32,385 nt of DNA from the NCBI RefSeq assembly GCF_918814575.1, contig NZ_CAKKNS010000010.1, forward strand, positions 1-32,385. Reading direction: 5' to 3'. Below are positions 23,042 to 30,149 of this stretch, piece after piece. The position numbers and the translations under genes were made by a program. How positions within the stretch are numbered: the stretch's first letter is position 1; each line of letters opens with the position of its first letter. Origin of the DNA: Periweissella fabaria (GTDB lineage: Bacteria; Bacillota; Bacilli; Lactobacillales; Lactobacillaceae). A model generated the notes under the pieces. It was not told the origin of the DNA and searched no databases. It was given only the letters and a program-made list of their open reading frames with translations.

Positions 23042-23230
23042 CTATTTACGTTTCAATAAATCATCAATAGTTACATCTAATAGAGCTGCAACTTTTCGAA
23101 TCTTATAAACATCTGGCTTGTTGTAATCCCACTTTCCAATAGAACCATTTGAAAGCTCGGCTTGTTGTTCAATCTTTCGAATTGATTTACCTTGCATTCG
23201 TGCAAAGTGCTTAATATTTTCATAAATCAA
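23042..23230 (-). CDS. Cro-like XRE-family repressor
   Basis: The 62-residue protein is nearly all a helix-turn-helix (IRKIEQQAELSNGSIGKWDYNKPDVYKIRKVAALL). It resembles the HTH of the divergent CI-like protein (SNGSIxxWxxxKPxxxKIxKVA), so both may bind the same operators. Translation probably starts at TTG 23230, 8 bases from AAGGAGG. It is the first gene of the lytic transcript and is followed by the antirepressor gene. Confidence 0.88.
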   Translation of the reverse strand: MIYENIKHFARMQGKSIRKIEQQAELSNGSIGKWDYNKPDVYKIRKVAALLDVTIDDLLKRK

Positions 23231-23260
23231 ATTTTTAACCTCCTTAATAGTAATATTCTT

Positions 23261-23289
23261 TTGACAATGTATAGAAAATATTCTATACT
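23261..23289 (+). promoter_or_regulatory. Consensus promoter covered by a perfect operator
   Basis: TTGACA (23261-23266) and TATACT (23284-23289) are 17 bp apart on the plus strand. The 20-bp dyad GTATAGAAAATATTCTATAC (23269-23288) fills the spacer and the -10 box. It points toward the CI-like gene, with a leader of about 195 bases. Confidence 0.7.
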
Positions 23290-23383
23290 ATATTTAAATA
23301 ATAAAGACGTCAAAAAAACGCCTTTATCATTTAATGCTTGTTATATCTTGATTCACGCCAATGATTACTTGATATAACTTGTT

Positions 23384-23412
23384 TTGAAAACAATGTTTTT
23401 AGAAAATATCCT
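23384..23412 (+). promoter_or_regulatory. Second candidate promoter for the CI-like gene
   Basis: TTGAAA (23384-23389) and TATCCT (23407-23412) are 17 bp apart. An imperfect copy of the operator (23397-23416) covers the -10 box. The leader to the CI-like ATG would be about 73 bases. Confidence 0.5.
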
Positions 23413-23478
23413 ATCAACACTTTTATTTTATAGGATATTTTCTATATAGTCAACATAAATATATAAAATATTCTATGA
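23397..23478. promoter_or_regulatory. Three further operator copies
   Basis: Relatives of the perfect dyad lie at 23397-23416 (TTAGAAAATATCCTA core), 23428-23447 (TATAGGATATTTTCTATA core) and 23459-23478 (ATAAAATATTCTAT core). With 23269-23288 this makes four sites in about 210 bp, a typical cooperative lysis-lysogeny switch. Confidence 0.65.
23425..23453 (-). promoter_or_regulatory. Lytic promoter for cro-like and antirepressor genes
   Basis: On the minus strand TTGACT (23448-23453) and TAAAAT (23425-23430) are separated by 17 bp. The operator copy at 23428-23447 fills the spacer. Repressor binding there would block transcription toward the Cro-like gene. Confidence 0.65.
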
Positions 23479-23491
23479 AAGTCGGTATGTT

Positions 23492-23839
23492 ATGTCTGAA
23501 ACCTTTAAAGAACGTGTAATTAAAGTATGGAAAGAAAAGAGACCTGATATTAAATCAGTTCGTAAATTAGAAATGGAAATAGGTTTGAGTAATGGTTCTA
23601 TTGCCAGTTGGAATACATCAAAACCAACAGAAGATAAAATAAAAAAAGTTGCATCTTTTTTTAAAATACCTGTAAGCTATTTATTAAATGAAACTGATGA
23701 TATGACACCGTCAGCGTCTGAAAAGCACATTCCTGATATTAGCACTGACGATGTATTCTTTTTTGAAGGTCAAGAAGTTGATGAAGACACAATGGAATAC
23801 ATAAGAGAGACTTTACGACGTATTAAAAAAAATAACTAG
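23492..23839 (+). CDS. CI-like XRE-family repressor
   Basis: This 115-residue protein has an N-terminal helix-turn-helix (about 18-62: IKSVRKLEMEIGLSNGSIASWNTSKPTEDKIKKVASFFKIPVSYLL). A short acidic C-terminal region (ISTDDVFFFEGQEVDEDTMEYIRETLRRIKKNN) takes the place of a self-cleaving S24 peptidase domain. It should keep the lytic promoter off in the lysogen. Because it cannot self-cleave, induction probably depends on the ImmA-like protease encoded 11 bases downstream, as in ImmR/ImmA pairs. The RBS is weak. Confidence 0.9.
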   Translation: MSETFKERVIKVWKEKRPDIKSVRKLEMEIGLSNGSIASWNTSKPTEDKIKKVASFFKIPVSYLLNETDDMTPSASEKHIPDISTDDVFFFEGQEVDEDTMEYIRETLRRIKKNN

Positions 23840-23850
23840 GACGTACATGT

Positions 23851-24258
23851 ATGGATTATATCTACGAGTTGTTAAATATTGCTATGGAAAAAGGGATTGG
23901 TGTACAGTTAGACAATAACTTAAATCCCAATATTAACTCATGGTGTAAGACCAGTTTAAATTTCATTATGGTTAATATGAATTATAAAGATAAACAGCAA
24001 ATACCATTTCAATTTGCTCACGAATTGGGGCATATATTGAATGGCGATACATCAAGTGCTAAGCTATCATTCAATAGCCATGCGTACAATAAGACGGAGT
24101 ATGCTGCACACGTTACTGGTATTAAGTTACTTGTATCGTTGTACGCAAAAAAAGCCCACGAACTCAACTATGTTAAATTCATGGACATGTTCGCTATTCC
24201 TGATCGTATGACTGATGTGGTTATAACTGAACTAAACAAAAAGGCTACACAGTATTAA
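23851..24258 (+). CDS. ImmA/IrrE-family metallopeptidase
   Basis: This 135-residue protein carries the zinc-protease motif HELGH at residues 57-61 (FQFAHELGHILNGD), with an ImmA-like helical C-terminus. Family members cleave their partner repressor after DNA damage or another signal, releasing the lytic genes. It follows the CI-like repressor by 11 bases and has an AGGA RBS, so the two form an operon. A terminator begins inside its last codons. Confidence 0.9.
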   Translation: MDYIYELLNIAMEKGIGVQLDNNLNPNINSWCKTSLNFIMVNMNYKDKQQIPFQFAHELGHILNGDTSSAKLSFNSHAYNKTEYAAHVTGIKLLVSLYAKKAHELNYVKFMDMFAIPDRMTDVVITELNKKATQY

Positions 24259-24277
24259 TTTACTGGTAGCCTTTTTT
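24238..24277 (+). terminator. Terminator of the repressor-ImmA operon
   Basis: AAAAAGGCTAC pairs with GTAGCCTTTTTT around a 17-base loop that contains the ImmA stop codon. The T run makes it a strong rho-independent terminator. Confidence 0.85.
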
Positions 24278-24281
24278 CGTT

Positions 24282-24338
24282 ATCGTTCAAAACGATCTCG
24301 GCATTCACATTAATTCGTAGTCGTTCAAAACGACCTCG
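24282..24338. repeat. Pair of 19-bp dyad repeats
   Basis: ATCGTTCAAAACGATCTCG (24282-24300) and GTCGTTCAAAACGACCTCG (24320-24338) differ at two positions that compensate each other inside the dyad (ATCGTT/AACGAT versus GTCGTT/AACGAC). The unit spacing is 38 bp. They lie between the ImmA terminator and the end of the DUF3800-like gene. They may be protein-binding sites or RNA hairpins. Confidence 0.6.
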
Positions 24339-24425
24339 AAACTAAAATAATAAACATGCATATAAACACGCCCTGCAACTACATACTAGTGTACTTGCAA
24401 GTAAGCTTTTTTTATTTTTTTTGCT

Positions 24426-25778
24426 TTAGAATGGTTTAAGTACCCCAGCTTCAATTGCTGTTTGAATATTTTTATATGGCGAATTATGAACATCACCGTA
24501 CTGCTTATCCATCTGTTCAAATAAATCTTCCATGTGTTTTTTTGTTTTTCTAAGATGTTCCTCTACTTTTTCAGATATATTTAAATTTGAAAAACCAGGT
24601 GTTAAAACAGCTTCTAAATATCCTTGAAAAATAAAAACATAATCACTAAAGTTACTGTGAACAAAACTATAGTGGTAGCTTTTCTCTCCGAATGCATGAT
24701 AGTACATTTCTTGGGCTAATTGGTAATGATTGCTGTGTTCATTTAAATTTTTTTCAAAAATCTTGGTATTAAGTCGAATTGTATTTGGATCTTCTGGATC
24801 ATAATAAGTTTTATCATCCATAGTTGCCATAAATTTTCCGAACAGACCTGCGAGTAAATCACTTGCTTGCAAACCAAGATAATCTTTAGAATCAAGGTCT
24901 TCTTTAACATTATAAAATCCATTACTTTTTAATCCATCGCTAGGCGCACCTTCGTCTAAAAATATTGTAATTGAATCTTTTATGTTATCAATATCATCAA
25001 AATTTTCTTGCTGTTCTAATATAAATAAATCCAATCCGTAAGCTAAATGATCTGTAGGAAAAGAATATTCTGTTATATTTATATATTCTTTTCTAAAGAT
25101 ACGACTTGTTGAATTAATTATTTTTATTAATTGCTTATATTCCAAAATTTGGTTTTTTGCTCTAGGACTATGCGCATATTTTTTATTAGCAGCAAGCAAT
25201 TGTTTTTTTAAAATTTCTAGTAGTTCAAAAGTGCTTTTTGAACTACTTTCAAAAACTTCCGTAAATTTGCTTTGTAAATACTTATCCTCTGTTCGTAAAA
25301 ATTTTGTAATTGTATATATTACAGCAAATGAGTTTACTTTAAATTTTGTAGTATTCCTATCAAGAAAATAAAACCATTCTTTTAATCTTTTAGCAATAAA
25401 CACTTCTGTCTTATCAAAAGAGCTTAATTGAAATTTACTTCCAGTATTATCAATAAGTTGAAATAATGCAATATATAAATCTGCTGTTACTTTATTAATA
25501 TCTGAAATAACAGGTAATTTTTCATGTATGATATTGTTTGCCTTTAGCTCTTTAGATTTGGTAAATTTATGAGTTTTACTTTTATACACATTAATTATCT
25601 CTTGAAATCCATCATCAAATTCATCTTGTTTATCTTTTGGTATAGCAAGGTAAACACCAAAATATGAAGGTATATCATCACTGCCATCAAAAAAATTAAA
25701 TTGTGCCTCCTTAGAAGGAGAGATTCTAAGTGTTTTTGTCGGTCCCTTTTCATCAAAATAAATATTTACATTTTTCAT
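24426..25778 (-). CDS. DUF3800-like accessory protein, possible defence or exclusion factor
   Basis: Start ATG 25778 has GGAG 9 bases upstream and gives 450 residues. Near the N-terminus is VNIYFDEKG (residues 3-11), like the YxDESG start of DUF3800 proteins. At about residues 296-312 is LGLQASDLLAGLFGKFM, like the LQLADLLAG motif of that family, preceded by FLDEGAPSDGLKS. DUF3800 proteins are predicted RNase H-like enzymes and occur in several defence contexts. The middle and C-terminal parts are not recognised, and this protein is longer than many members. It has its own promoter with a 14-bp palindrome, is AT-rich, and lies in the accessory region. The defence role is inference. Confidence 0.55.
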   Translation of the reverse strand: MKNVNIYFDEKGPTKTLRISPSKEAQFNFFDGSDDIPSYFGVYLAIPKDKQDEFDDGFQEIINVYKSKTHKFTKSKELKANNIIHEKLPVISDINKVTADLYIALFQLIDNTGSKFQLSSFDKTEVFIAKRLKEWFYFLDRNTTKFKVNSFAVIYTITKFLRTEDKYLQSKFTEVFESSSKSTFELLEILKKQLLAANKKYAHSPRAKNQILEYKQLIKIINSTSRIFRKEYINITEYSFPTDHLAYGLDLFILEQQENFDDIDNIKDSITIFLDEGAPSDGLKSNGFYNVKEDLDSKDYLGLQASDLLAGLFGKFMATMDDKTYYDPEDPNTIRLNTKIFEKNLNEHSNHYQLAQEMYYHAFGEKSYHYSFVHSNFSDYVFIFQGYLEAVLTPGFSNLNISEKVEEHLRKTKKHMEDLFEQMDKQYGDVHNSPYKNIQTAIEAGVLKPF

Positions 25779-25816
25779 ATAAGAAATCTCCAATTCCAAA
25801 CTAGTTTACATAAATA

Positions 25817-25845
25817 ATATTATCCTAAGTTGTTGATATATCAAC
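25817..25845 (-). promoter_or_regulatory. Promoter and palindromic operator of the DUF3800-like gene
   Basis: On the minus strand TTGATA (25839-25844) and TAATAT (25817-25822) are 16 bp apart, about 35 bases from the start codon. The perfect palindrome GTTGATATATCAAC (25832-25845) overlaps the -35 box. Confidence 0.55.
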
Positions 25846-26157
25846 GTTAAACGGACTTTGTGAAATTACCCTTGTGAAAATATCTTTGTTCGGTTTTGTT
25901 CGTATTATTTTATCAGCTTTTTTATTTCACAAACTTTAAATCTAAGAAAACTTCACAATCTTCTTGTATGTGGCAACTTAGTCTATAATCCAAACTACTT
26001 TTTAAATCTTTTGAACTTATGTACTTGACTTTGAACTGCGATTTTTTGCTTGATTGAGTGTTTAGTTGGTTGAGCTCAAGATAGAGTTTTCCCTTGAATT
26101 TGGGAAGTAGAAAACTCTAACGTATTTACTTGACCGAGGCCTAGCCGTATATCGCAT
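25846..26157. other. Noncoding stretch before the RNA candidate
   Basis: No gene is seen. The DNA is AT-rich. At 26082-26119 is a long hairpin: TAGAGTTTT pairs with AAAACTCTA and, inside it, CCC with GGG. It has no T run on either strand. Confidence 0.5.
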
Positions 26158-26562
26158 TATAATAGTTGTATCAAGTTTTGGTTGTTACACCACTGAGTAT
26201 ACCAATTCTACATTCTCGAATTGATCCAAAATAAAAACGCCCTATTTGGACGCTTGATAAATCTATGAATTTGTATTCTATTTACCAAGCATATAACTTA
26301 GCTCCAGTGCCTTAGCACTCGCTTTTCCTCCAGACTTTTAATTAGTGAGAGTCGCCTTAACTCTCCATCACACGAGTAGATACAACTATACTCTATGCAA
26401 CGCCCACTTGTTTTTGTGAAGTTGTCGCTGGGAAGATACGACATGTCCCTTTGTTTCGCTTAACTTATGCACGATTGGCTTTCTCGCCACAACTTTAACC
26501 CCACATAGCACTCACGCTTACTGACAGTGTTTGTCCTCACCTGTCGTCGAAAATCACTCACA

Positions 26563-26591
26563 TTGACCATGCAGTAAGAACATGATACAAT
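26563..26591 (+). promoter_or_regulatory. Promoter for a short RNA upstream of parA
   Basis: TTGACC (26563-26568) and TACAAT (26586-26591) with an exact 17-bp spacer form a good sigma-70-type promoter. The transcript would start near 26598 and end at the terminators at 26624-26694. Confidence 0.5.
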
Positions 26592-26623
26592 ATACCCATA
26601 TTGAGTCGAATTTGTATTCGGGG

Positions 26624-26660
26624 GCATCGCAATTGACAGTTGCGGTGGCTTTTTCTTTTT
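26624..26660 (+). terminator. Terminator 1 of the RNA region
   Basis: GCATCGCAA pairs with TTGCGGTGGC, with one G-U pair, followed by TTTTTCTTTTT. Confidence 0.75.
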
Positions 26661-26661
26661 G

Positions 26662-26694
26662 AAGGTACTTAGCTAATTGCTAGGTGCCTTTTTT
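26662..26694 (+). terminator. Terminator 2 of the RNA region
   Basis: A 12-bp stem, AAGGTACTTAGC with GCTAGGTGCCTT (two G-U pairs) and a 5-base loop, is followed by a T run. Confidence 0.8.
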
Positions 26695-26744
26695 GTATGT
26701 TCTAAGAATAGCATAAGTTAATTATATTCGCAACAACTTTATCT

Positions 26745-26938
26745 TTCTTGCATGCAAGAATGCAATAATACTTTAATACAATGATACATTAATGCAATAA
26801 TACTTTAATACAATAATACACGTATGTCATGAACGCTGATTTCTAGGCATTTTATGCTCGCATGCAAATATTAAAGCATGCCATAATATTTGCATGCAAA
26901 AATACAATAATGCTATAATACATTCATACAATAATACA
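26745..26938. repeat. 16-bp-period iteron array, probable partition centromere
   Basis: Upstream of parA, units close to TACAATAATACA recur every 16 bp at 26761, 26777, 26793 and 26809. A second group at 26895, 26911 and 26927 also has a 16-bp period. Between them GCATGC recurs at 26860, 26876 and 26892, again every 16 bp, and GCATGCAAATATT/AATATTTGCATGC (26860-26872, 26885-26897) is a perfect inverted repeat. A 16-bp palindrome, TTCTTGCATGCAAGAA (26745-26760), borders the left end. This looks like a parS/parC array for the small ParB-like protein. Confidence 0.75.
26890..26919 (+). promoter_or_regulatory. parA promoter embedded in the iterons
   Basis: TTGCAT (26890-26895) and TATAAT (26914-26919) are separated by 18 bp, 40 bases before the parA start. 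The second group of iterons covers it, which would give autoregulation by the bound partition proteins. Confidence 0.65.
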
Positions 26939-26958
26939 TGACTTTTAGGAGGTTATTT

Positions 26959-27768
26959 ATGAGTGCTAAAATTATCGTTTATACGAACCACAAGGGTGGA
27001 ACTGGTAAGACCACAACTGCTACAATGACTGGTCTCGGCTTTTCTCGAAAAGGACTAAAGACGTTGCTACTTGATTTAGATCCACAAGCTAATGCAACTG
27101 ATTTGTATTTCAAGACAAAAACCTTGATTACTGAAAAAGTTGAAAGTTTTGATACTACATTATTGAAAGCAATTCAAAATCAAGACTTAGCTTCAGCAAT
27201 CGTTAAGCTAAATAATAATCTTGATTTCATTCCATCAAGCGCCGATTTCAGTTTATACCCACGTTATATGGAAGATATGTTTGAAGATTATACCGAACGT
27301 GTTAAATATCTATCAACTTTAATTGAGCCGTTGCGTGAGCAATACGACATTATTATTATTGATTTACCACCTACAATCAGCTTAATTACTGACAGTGCCT
27401 TATATGCGTGCGATTGGGCTATTCCTGTTATGCAAACACACGAACGTTCATATCAAGGTATTGAAAGCGTGATTGACTACATGCAAAATACCATTATCAA
27501 TGAGTTTAAAGCACCTAATTTGCAGATATTGGCAATCTTGGCGGTATTATTAAAGAACGGCGCACCAATTGACATTAGTACACTTAAACAAGCTAAAGAC
27601 GAATTTGGGGAAGATAACTTTTTCAAAACCACCGTCCGTAACATGGAACGTTTAAAACGTTATGACGTAACTGGCGTGACCAGCAAAGACCAATATGATA
27701 AGAAAGTAAGTGCAGTTTATGATGGAATTGTAACCGAAATCATCGAACGCATGGGAGATAACAAATGA
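26959..27768 (+). CDS. parA: ParA-family partition ATPase
   Basis: ATG 26959 with TAGGAGG 7 bases upstream is a better start than ATG 26938, which lies in the repeat array. The 269-residue product carries the deviant Walker A KGGTGKTT (12-19). LLDLDPQANAT (A' box) and YDIIIIDLPPT (Walker B) follow, then the C-terminal SAVYDGIVTEIIERM. It binds nucleoid DNA and moves plasmid copies apart together with a centromere-binding partner. It overlaps the next gene as ATGA. The preceding repeats are the probable centromere and operator. Confidence 0.95.
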   Translation: MSAKIIVYTNHKGGTGKTTTATMTGLGFSRKGLKTLLLDLDPQANATDLYFKTKTLITEKVESFDTTLLKAIQNQDLASAIVKLNNNLDFIPSSADFSLYPRYMEDMFEDYTERVKYLSTLIEPLREQYDIIIIDLPPTISLITDSALYACDWAIPVMQTHERSYQGIESVIDYMQNTIINEFKAPNLQILAILAVLLKNGAPIDISTLKQAKDEFGEDNFFKTTVRNMERLKRYDVTGVTSKDQYDKKVSAVYDGIVTEIIERMGDNK

Positions 27769-28106
27769 GTGGATTAATTAATAACCCAAATAAAATCATC
27801 GAACGCAAGCCAATCTTGAAGCCAGCTAATGAGTTTACTATGGCTGATTTAAATACACCTGAAAAACCAGTTAAGAAGGCAGAAGTTAAATCAGTGACTT
27901 ATTCAAGCAGTGTTCGCATGGATAACCACATTAAGAACCAATTGCAAGCCATGACGCTGATTGGTGTTGCCAGCACACAACAAGACGCAATTGATCGTAT
28001 GCTGGTTGAGTGGCGCAATCATGCAGATGAAGATACGTTAAAGATGTTTGATTTACAAGTTAGCATGTTAGAGAAAAAAGATGCGCTTAATTTTAATAAG
28101 AAATAG
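27765..28106 (+). CDS. ParB-like centromere-binding protein (DUF5388-like)
   Basis: This 113-residue protein has a flexible, basic N-terminus (IIERKPILKPANEFTMADLNTPEKPVKKAEVK). A compact C-terminal domain follows (about 48-90: SSSVRMDNHIKNQLQAMTLIGVASTQQDAIDRMLVEW) that looks like ribbon-helix-helix DNA binding. Small proteins of this kind follow ParA on Lactobacillaceae plasmids and are often annotated DUF5388 or replication-associated. The N-terminal region would touch ParA and the C-terminal dimer would bind the 16-bp repeats. The start overlaps the parA stop. Confidence 0.8.
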   Translation: MSGLINNPNKIIERKPILKPANEFTMADLNTPEKPVKKAEVKSVTYSSSVRMDNHIKNQLQAMTLIGVASTQQDAIDRMLVEWRNHADEDTLKMFDLQVSMLEKKDALNFNKK

Positions 28107-28127
28107 TAGGGGCTTTTGGAGTACAAA

Positions 28128-29885
28128 ATGAATTTTTTCAAAAAACGATTGGTTCCGTATGGCTTTTTATTAGCCGTGGCCATTATTAGTATATGGATAT
28201 TTTATCCATCGCCATTTAAATTTACGACAGGGATTGATGCCATTTTTCATTTGAATAGAATTAGAGAAATTGACCATGCTTTGGCGAATCATAATTCTAT
28301 CAGTATGTTATATAGTTTTGATTCCTTTGCAAACGTAGGGACTGCTGTTCAACAATTCTATCCAAATAAAATGTTGATAGTTTTTGGATGGCTACACCTA
28401 ATAACAAATAATTTTATAGTTAGTATCTTTTTGGGACTAATTTTTTATAGTTTTGTTGGATTAATTGTAAGCTACGAATGTTGGCTTGCGTACAATGATA
28501 ATCGTAAGCAAGCTTTAGTTTTTAGTTTAGTATTCAACCTATCAATATATCATGGGCTTCAACTTTTATGGTCTTTCGATCTAGGACAGTGGTTAGCCAT
28601 GTTGTGGTTGCCAATAATATTTTTAGGTGCGCATGAAATTTTAGAAAAAAACAGATATAGAGGAAGCTTAATAGTGGCGGTAGGACTACTATTAATTTCG
28701 GCAACACATATTCTATCCGCTGTTTTATCAGCAGTTGTTCTATTTGCAATTTGGTTAGGCTATGTATTCTTTGATCGAAAGCAAATAATTAGCAAAACTC
28801 TAAAATGTATTTTGGCGTTTTTCCTGATTATAATAGGTAATTTACAATTTATTATTTATTATCATCAATTAGGGAGCTTTATTGAACAACCATATGAATT
28901 TTTATTGGAAGAGTTCACAGTAGACTATAATCAATTAGTTTTAATTTCAACGAAAAATAGCATGCATCAAAGTTCATTGGGACTATTTTTTATATTTGTT
29001 ATAGTTTTTTATTTACTCAATTTTAGAAAAGCAACAAAAAGAACTCATGTATTGATGACAATTTTAGTTATAATAACAATTATTACATCGAACTACATTC
29101 CTTGGGCTCTATTTAATAAAACACCAATTTCAATTATTCAATTTCCAAATAGATTTTATGCGTTGGCTACTTTGTTTGTGGCAATAATATTCACAGAAAT
29201 GTGGGCTACCATTACCGAAAATCAAAAAGCAAGTAAACAAAAGAGAACATATATTTATCTTATTATGGCAATTCTATTCATGCAATTTGGTTCAGAGTTA
29301 GTTACTCGTGTACATGTTGAATCAAAAAGTACAACAATTAAAAATGAAGAGCAAAACAGTTCAGCGTGGATTATTCAAAATAGACAACCAGAAGATTTGT
29401 TTTTAAAAAAATTAAATTCAAGAAACGTAGATTTTAATTTAAATATGATAGTTCATTCAGGTAATATTATTGATTATTGGCCTAAAAAGAGTGTTTATTT
29501 TAAACAATCAATTTTGGAGCAAAAAATTTTGAGTAATAATAATATGGCATATTATATTAGCAATCCGATTCAAAAGAATAATATGATTTCATTTAGCGTT
29601 CATAGTCAATATAAGAATCGCAAACTTGATTTACCTATTTTAAATTATAAAAATCAATATGAGATGTATGTAAACGGCAGTAAGATAGATTATACAGAAT
29701 CAAATCGAGGAACGGTTGAATTTGTAACGCCAAGTAATAATGTAACCGTGACATTATTACCTAAGCATTTAAAAAGTAATCAATTATTGATGCTTCTTTA
29801 TTATTTTGAGGTGTTACTATTACTAATTGGAATATTTTTTACAGATAAAATAAATCGTAAATTTGGTCAATATAAAAGTTTGTAA
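28128..29885 (+). CDS. Polytopic membrane protein, GT-C/YfhO-like
   Basis: ATG 28128 (RBS GGAG) gives 585 residues. About 10-12 membrane helices cover residues 1-400, with an early extracytoplasmic loop TTGIDAIFHLNRIREIDHAL. A soluble outside domain (about 405-545) and a last helix (YYFEVLLLLIGIFF) follow. The arrangement resembles YfhO and other GT-C-type glycosyltransferases, including the so-called 6-pyruvoyl-tetrahydropterin synthase-related membrane proteins of lactobacilli. The first-loop acidic residue pattern fits a lipid-linked sugar transferase. It is very AT-rich and follows the par operon on the same strand. A role in wall or teichoic acid decoration in the lysogen is inference. 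Confidence 0.6.
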   Translation: MNFFKKRLVPYGFLLAVAIISIWIFYPSPFKFTTGIDAIFHLNRIREIDHALANHNSISMLYSFDSFANVGTAVQQFYPNKMLIVFGWLHLITNNFIVSIFLGLIFYSFVGLIVSYECWLAYNDNRKQALVFSLVFNLSIYHGLQLLWSFDLGQWLAMLWLPIIFLGAHEILEKNRYRGSLIVAVGLLLISATHILSAVLSAVVLFAIWLGYVFFDRKQIISKTLKCILAFFLIIIGNLQFIIYYHQLGSFIEQPYEFLLEEFTVDYNQLVLISTKNSMHQSSLGLFFIFVIVFYLLNFRKATKRTHVLMTILVIITIITSNYIPWALFNKTPISIIQFPNRFYALATLFVAIIFTEMWATITENQKASKQKRTYIYLIMAILFMQFGSELVTRVHVESKSTTIKNEEQNSSAWIIQNRQPEDLFLKKLNSRNVDFNLNMIVHSGNIIDYWPKKSVYFKQSILEQKILSNNNMAYYISNPIQKNNMISFSVHSQYKNRKLDLPILNYKNQYEMYVNGSKIDYTESNRGTVEFVTPSNNVTVTLLPKHLKSNQLLMLLYYFEVLLLLIGIFFTDKINRKFGQYKSL

Positions 29886-29903
29886 TAATTAAACATACAA
29901 AAA

Positions 29904-29935
29904 AAGCCCCCGGCCAATTAAGGTCAGGGGTTTTC
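29904..29935. terminator. Terminator after the GT-C-like gene
   Basis: AAGCCCC and GGCC pair with GGTC and GGGGTTTT around an AATTAA loop, with T residues following on the plus strand. Confidence 0.8.
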
Positions 29936-30025
29936 TTGTCTTATAAAGCACAAGCATTACACTATTAGGGAGTATTTTAATATTAAAACTGTTATAGTAA
30001 TATTGCAATTATTTAGTTTGATAAC

Positions 30026-30060
30026 AAAAAAATCCCAACCATTTAAATGGAAGGGACTTC
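30026..30060. terminator. Hairpin, second of the terminator series
   Basis: AATCCCAACCATTT pairs with AAATGGAAGGGACTT (one bulge). A runs on one side and T residues on the other would work for either direction. Confidence 0.55.
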
Positions 30061-30149
30061 TCTGATATTTAATTTGTCAATATACCATTAAGAACAAAAG
30101 GATTGCTTATATAATAATTCAATTAGAATAATATTGCAAGTTTTTAATC

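Larger units (their letters stand above)
26158..26694 (+). ncRNA. Large structured noncoding RNA candidate (ROOL/GOLLD-like)
   Basis: There is no credible frame over about 500 bp, yet the DNA is less AT-rich than its surroundings and full of paired segments. A TATAAT box (26158-26163) precedes it. The 5' part can fold as ATCAAGTTTTGG (26170-26181) with CCAAAA (26226-26231) plus CTTGAT (26253-26258). Other stems are AGTGC/GCACT over CTTA (26306-26319), GAGAGT/ACTCTC (26347-26365), and CGAAT/ATTCG over TTGT (26607-26620). Two terminators end it. A large ornate RNA of this size on a phage or plasmid beside a partition locus recalls ROOL (about 580 nt) or GOLLD RNAs of Lactobacillales. Family assignment is unproven. 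Confidence 0.5.

Noticed and set aside
23192-23377. Open frame of 61 codons on the plus strand through the switch region
   Set aside because: It overlaps the Cro-like gene and operators and has no RBS.
24282-24338. Repeat-spacer-repeat pattern of 19-19-19 bp that could suggest a mini-CRISPR array
   Set aside because: Only two units, each a perfect or near-perfect dyad and shorter than normal CRISPR repeats, with no cas gene in the window.
26245-26400. Small type I toxin gene on the minus strand of the noncoding region
   Set aside because: Frames there are short, interrupted and lack the hydrophobic pattern of Fst-like toxins; the apparent RBS leads only to a six-codon frame.
26745-26938. 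Iteron array as a RepA/RepB-type theta plasmid origin
   Set aside because: No Rep protein of that kind is encoded nearby; the array is directly upstream of parA and covers its promoter. A second origin cannot be fully excluded.
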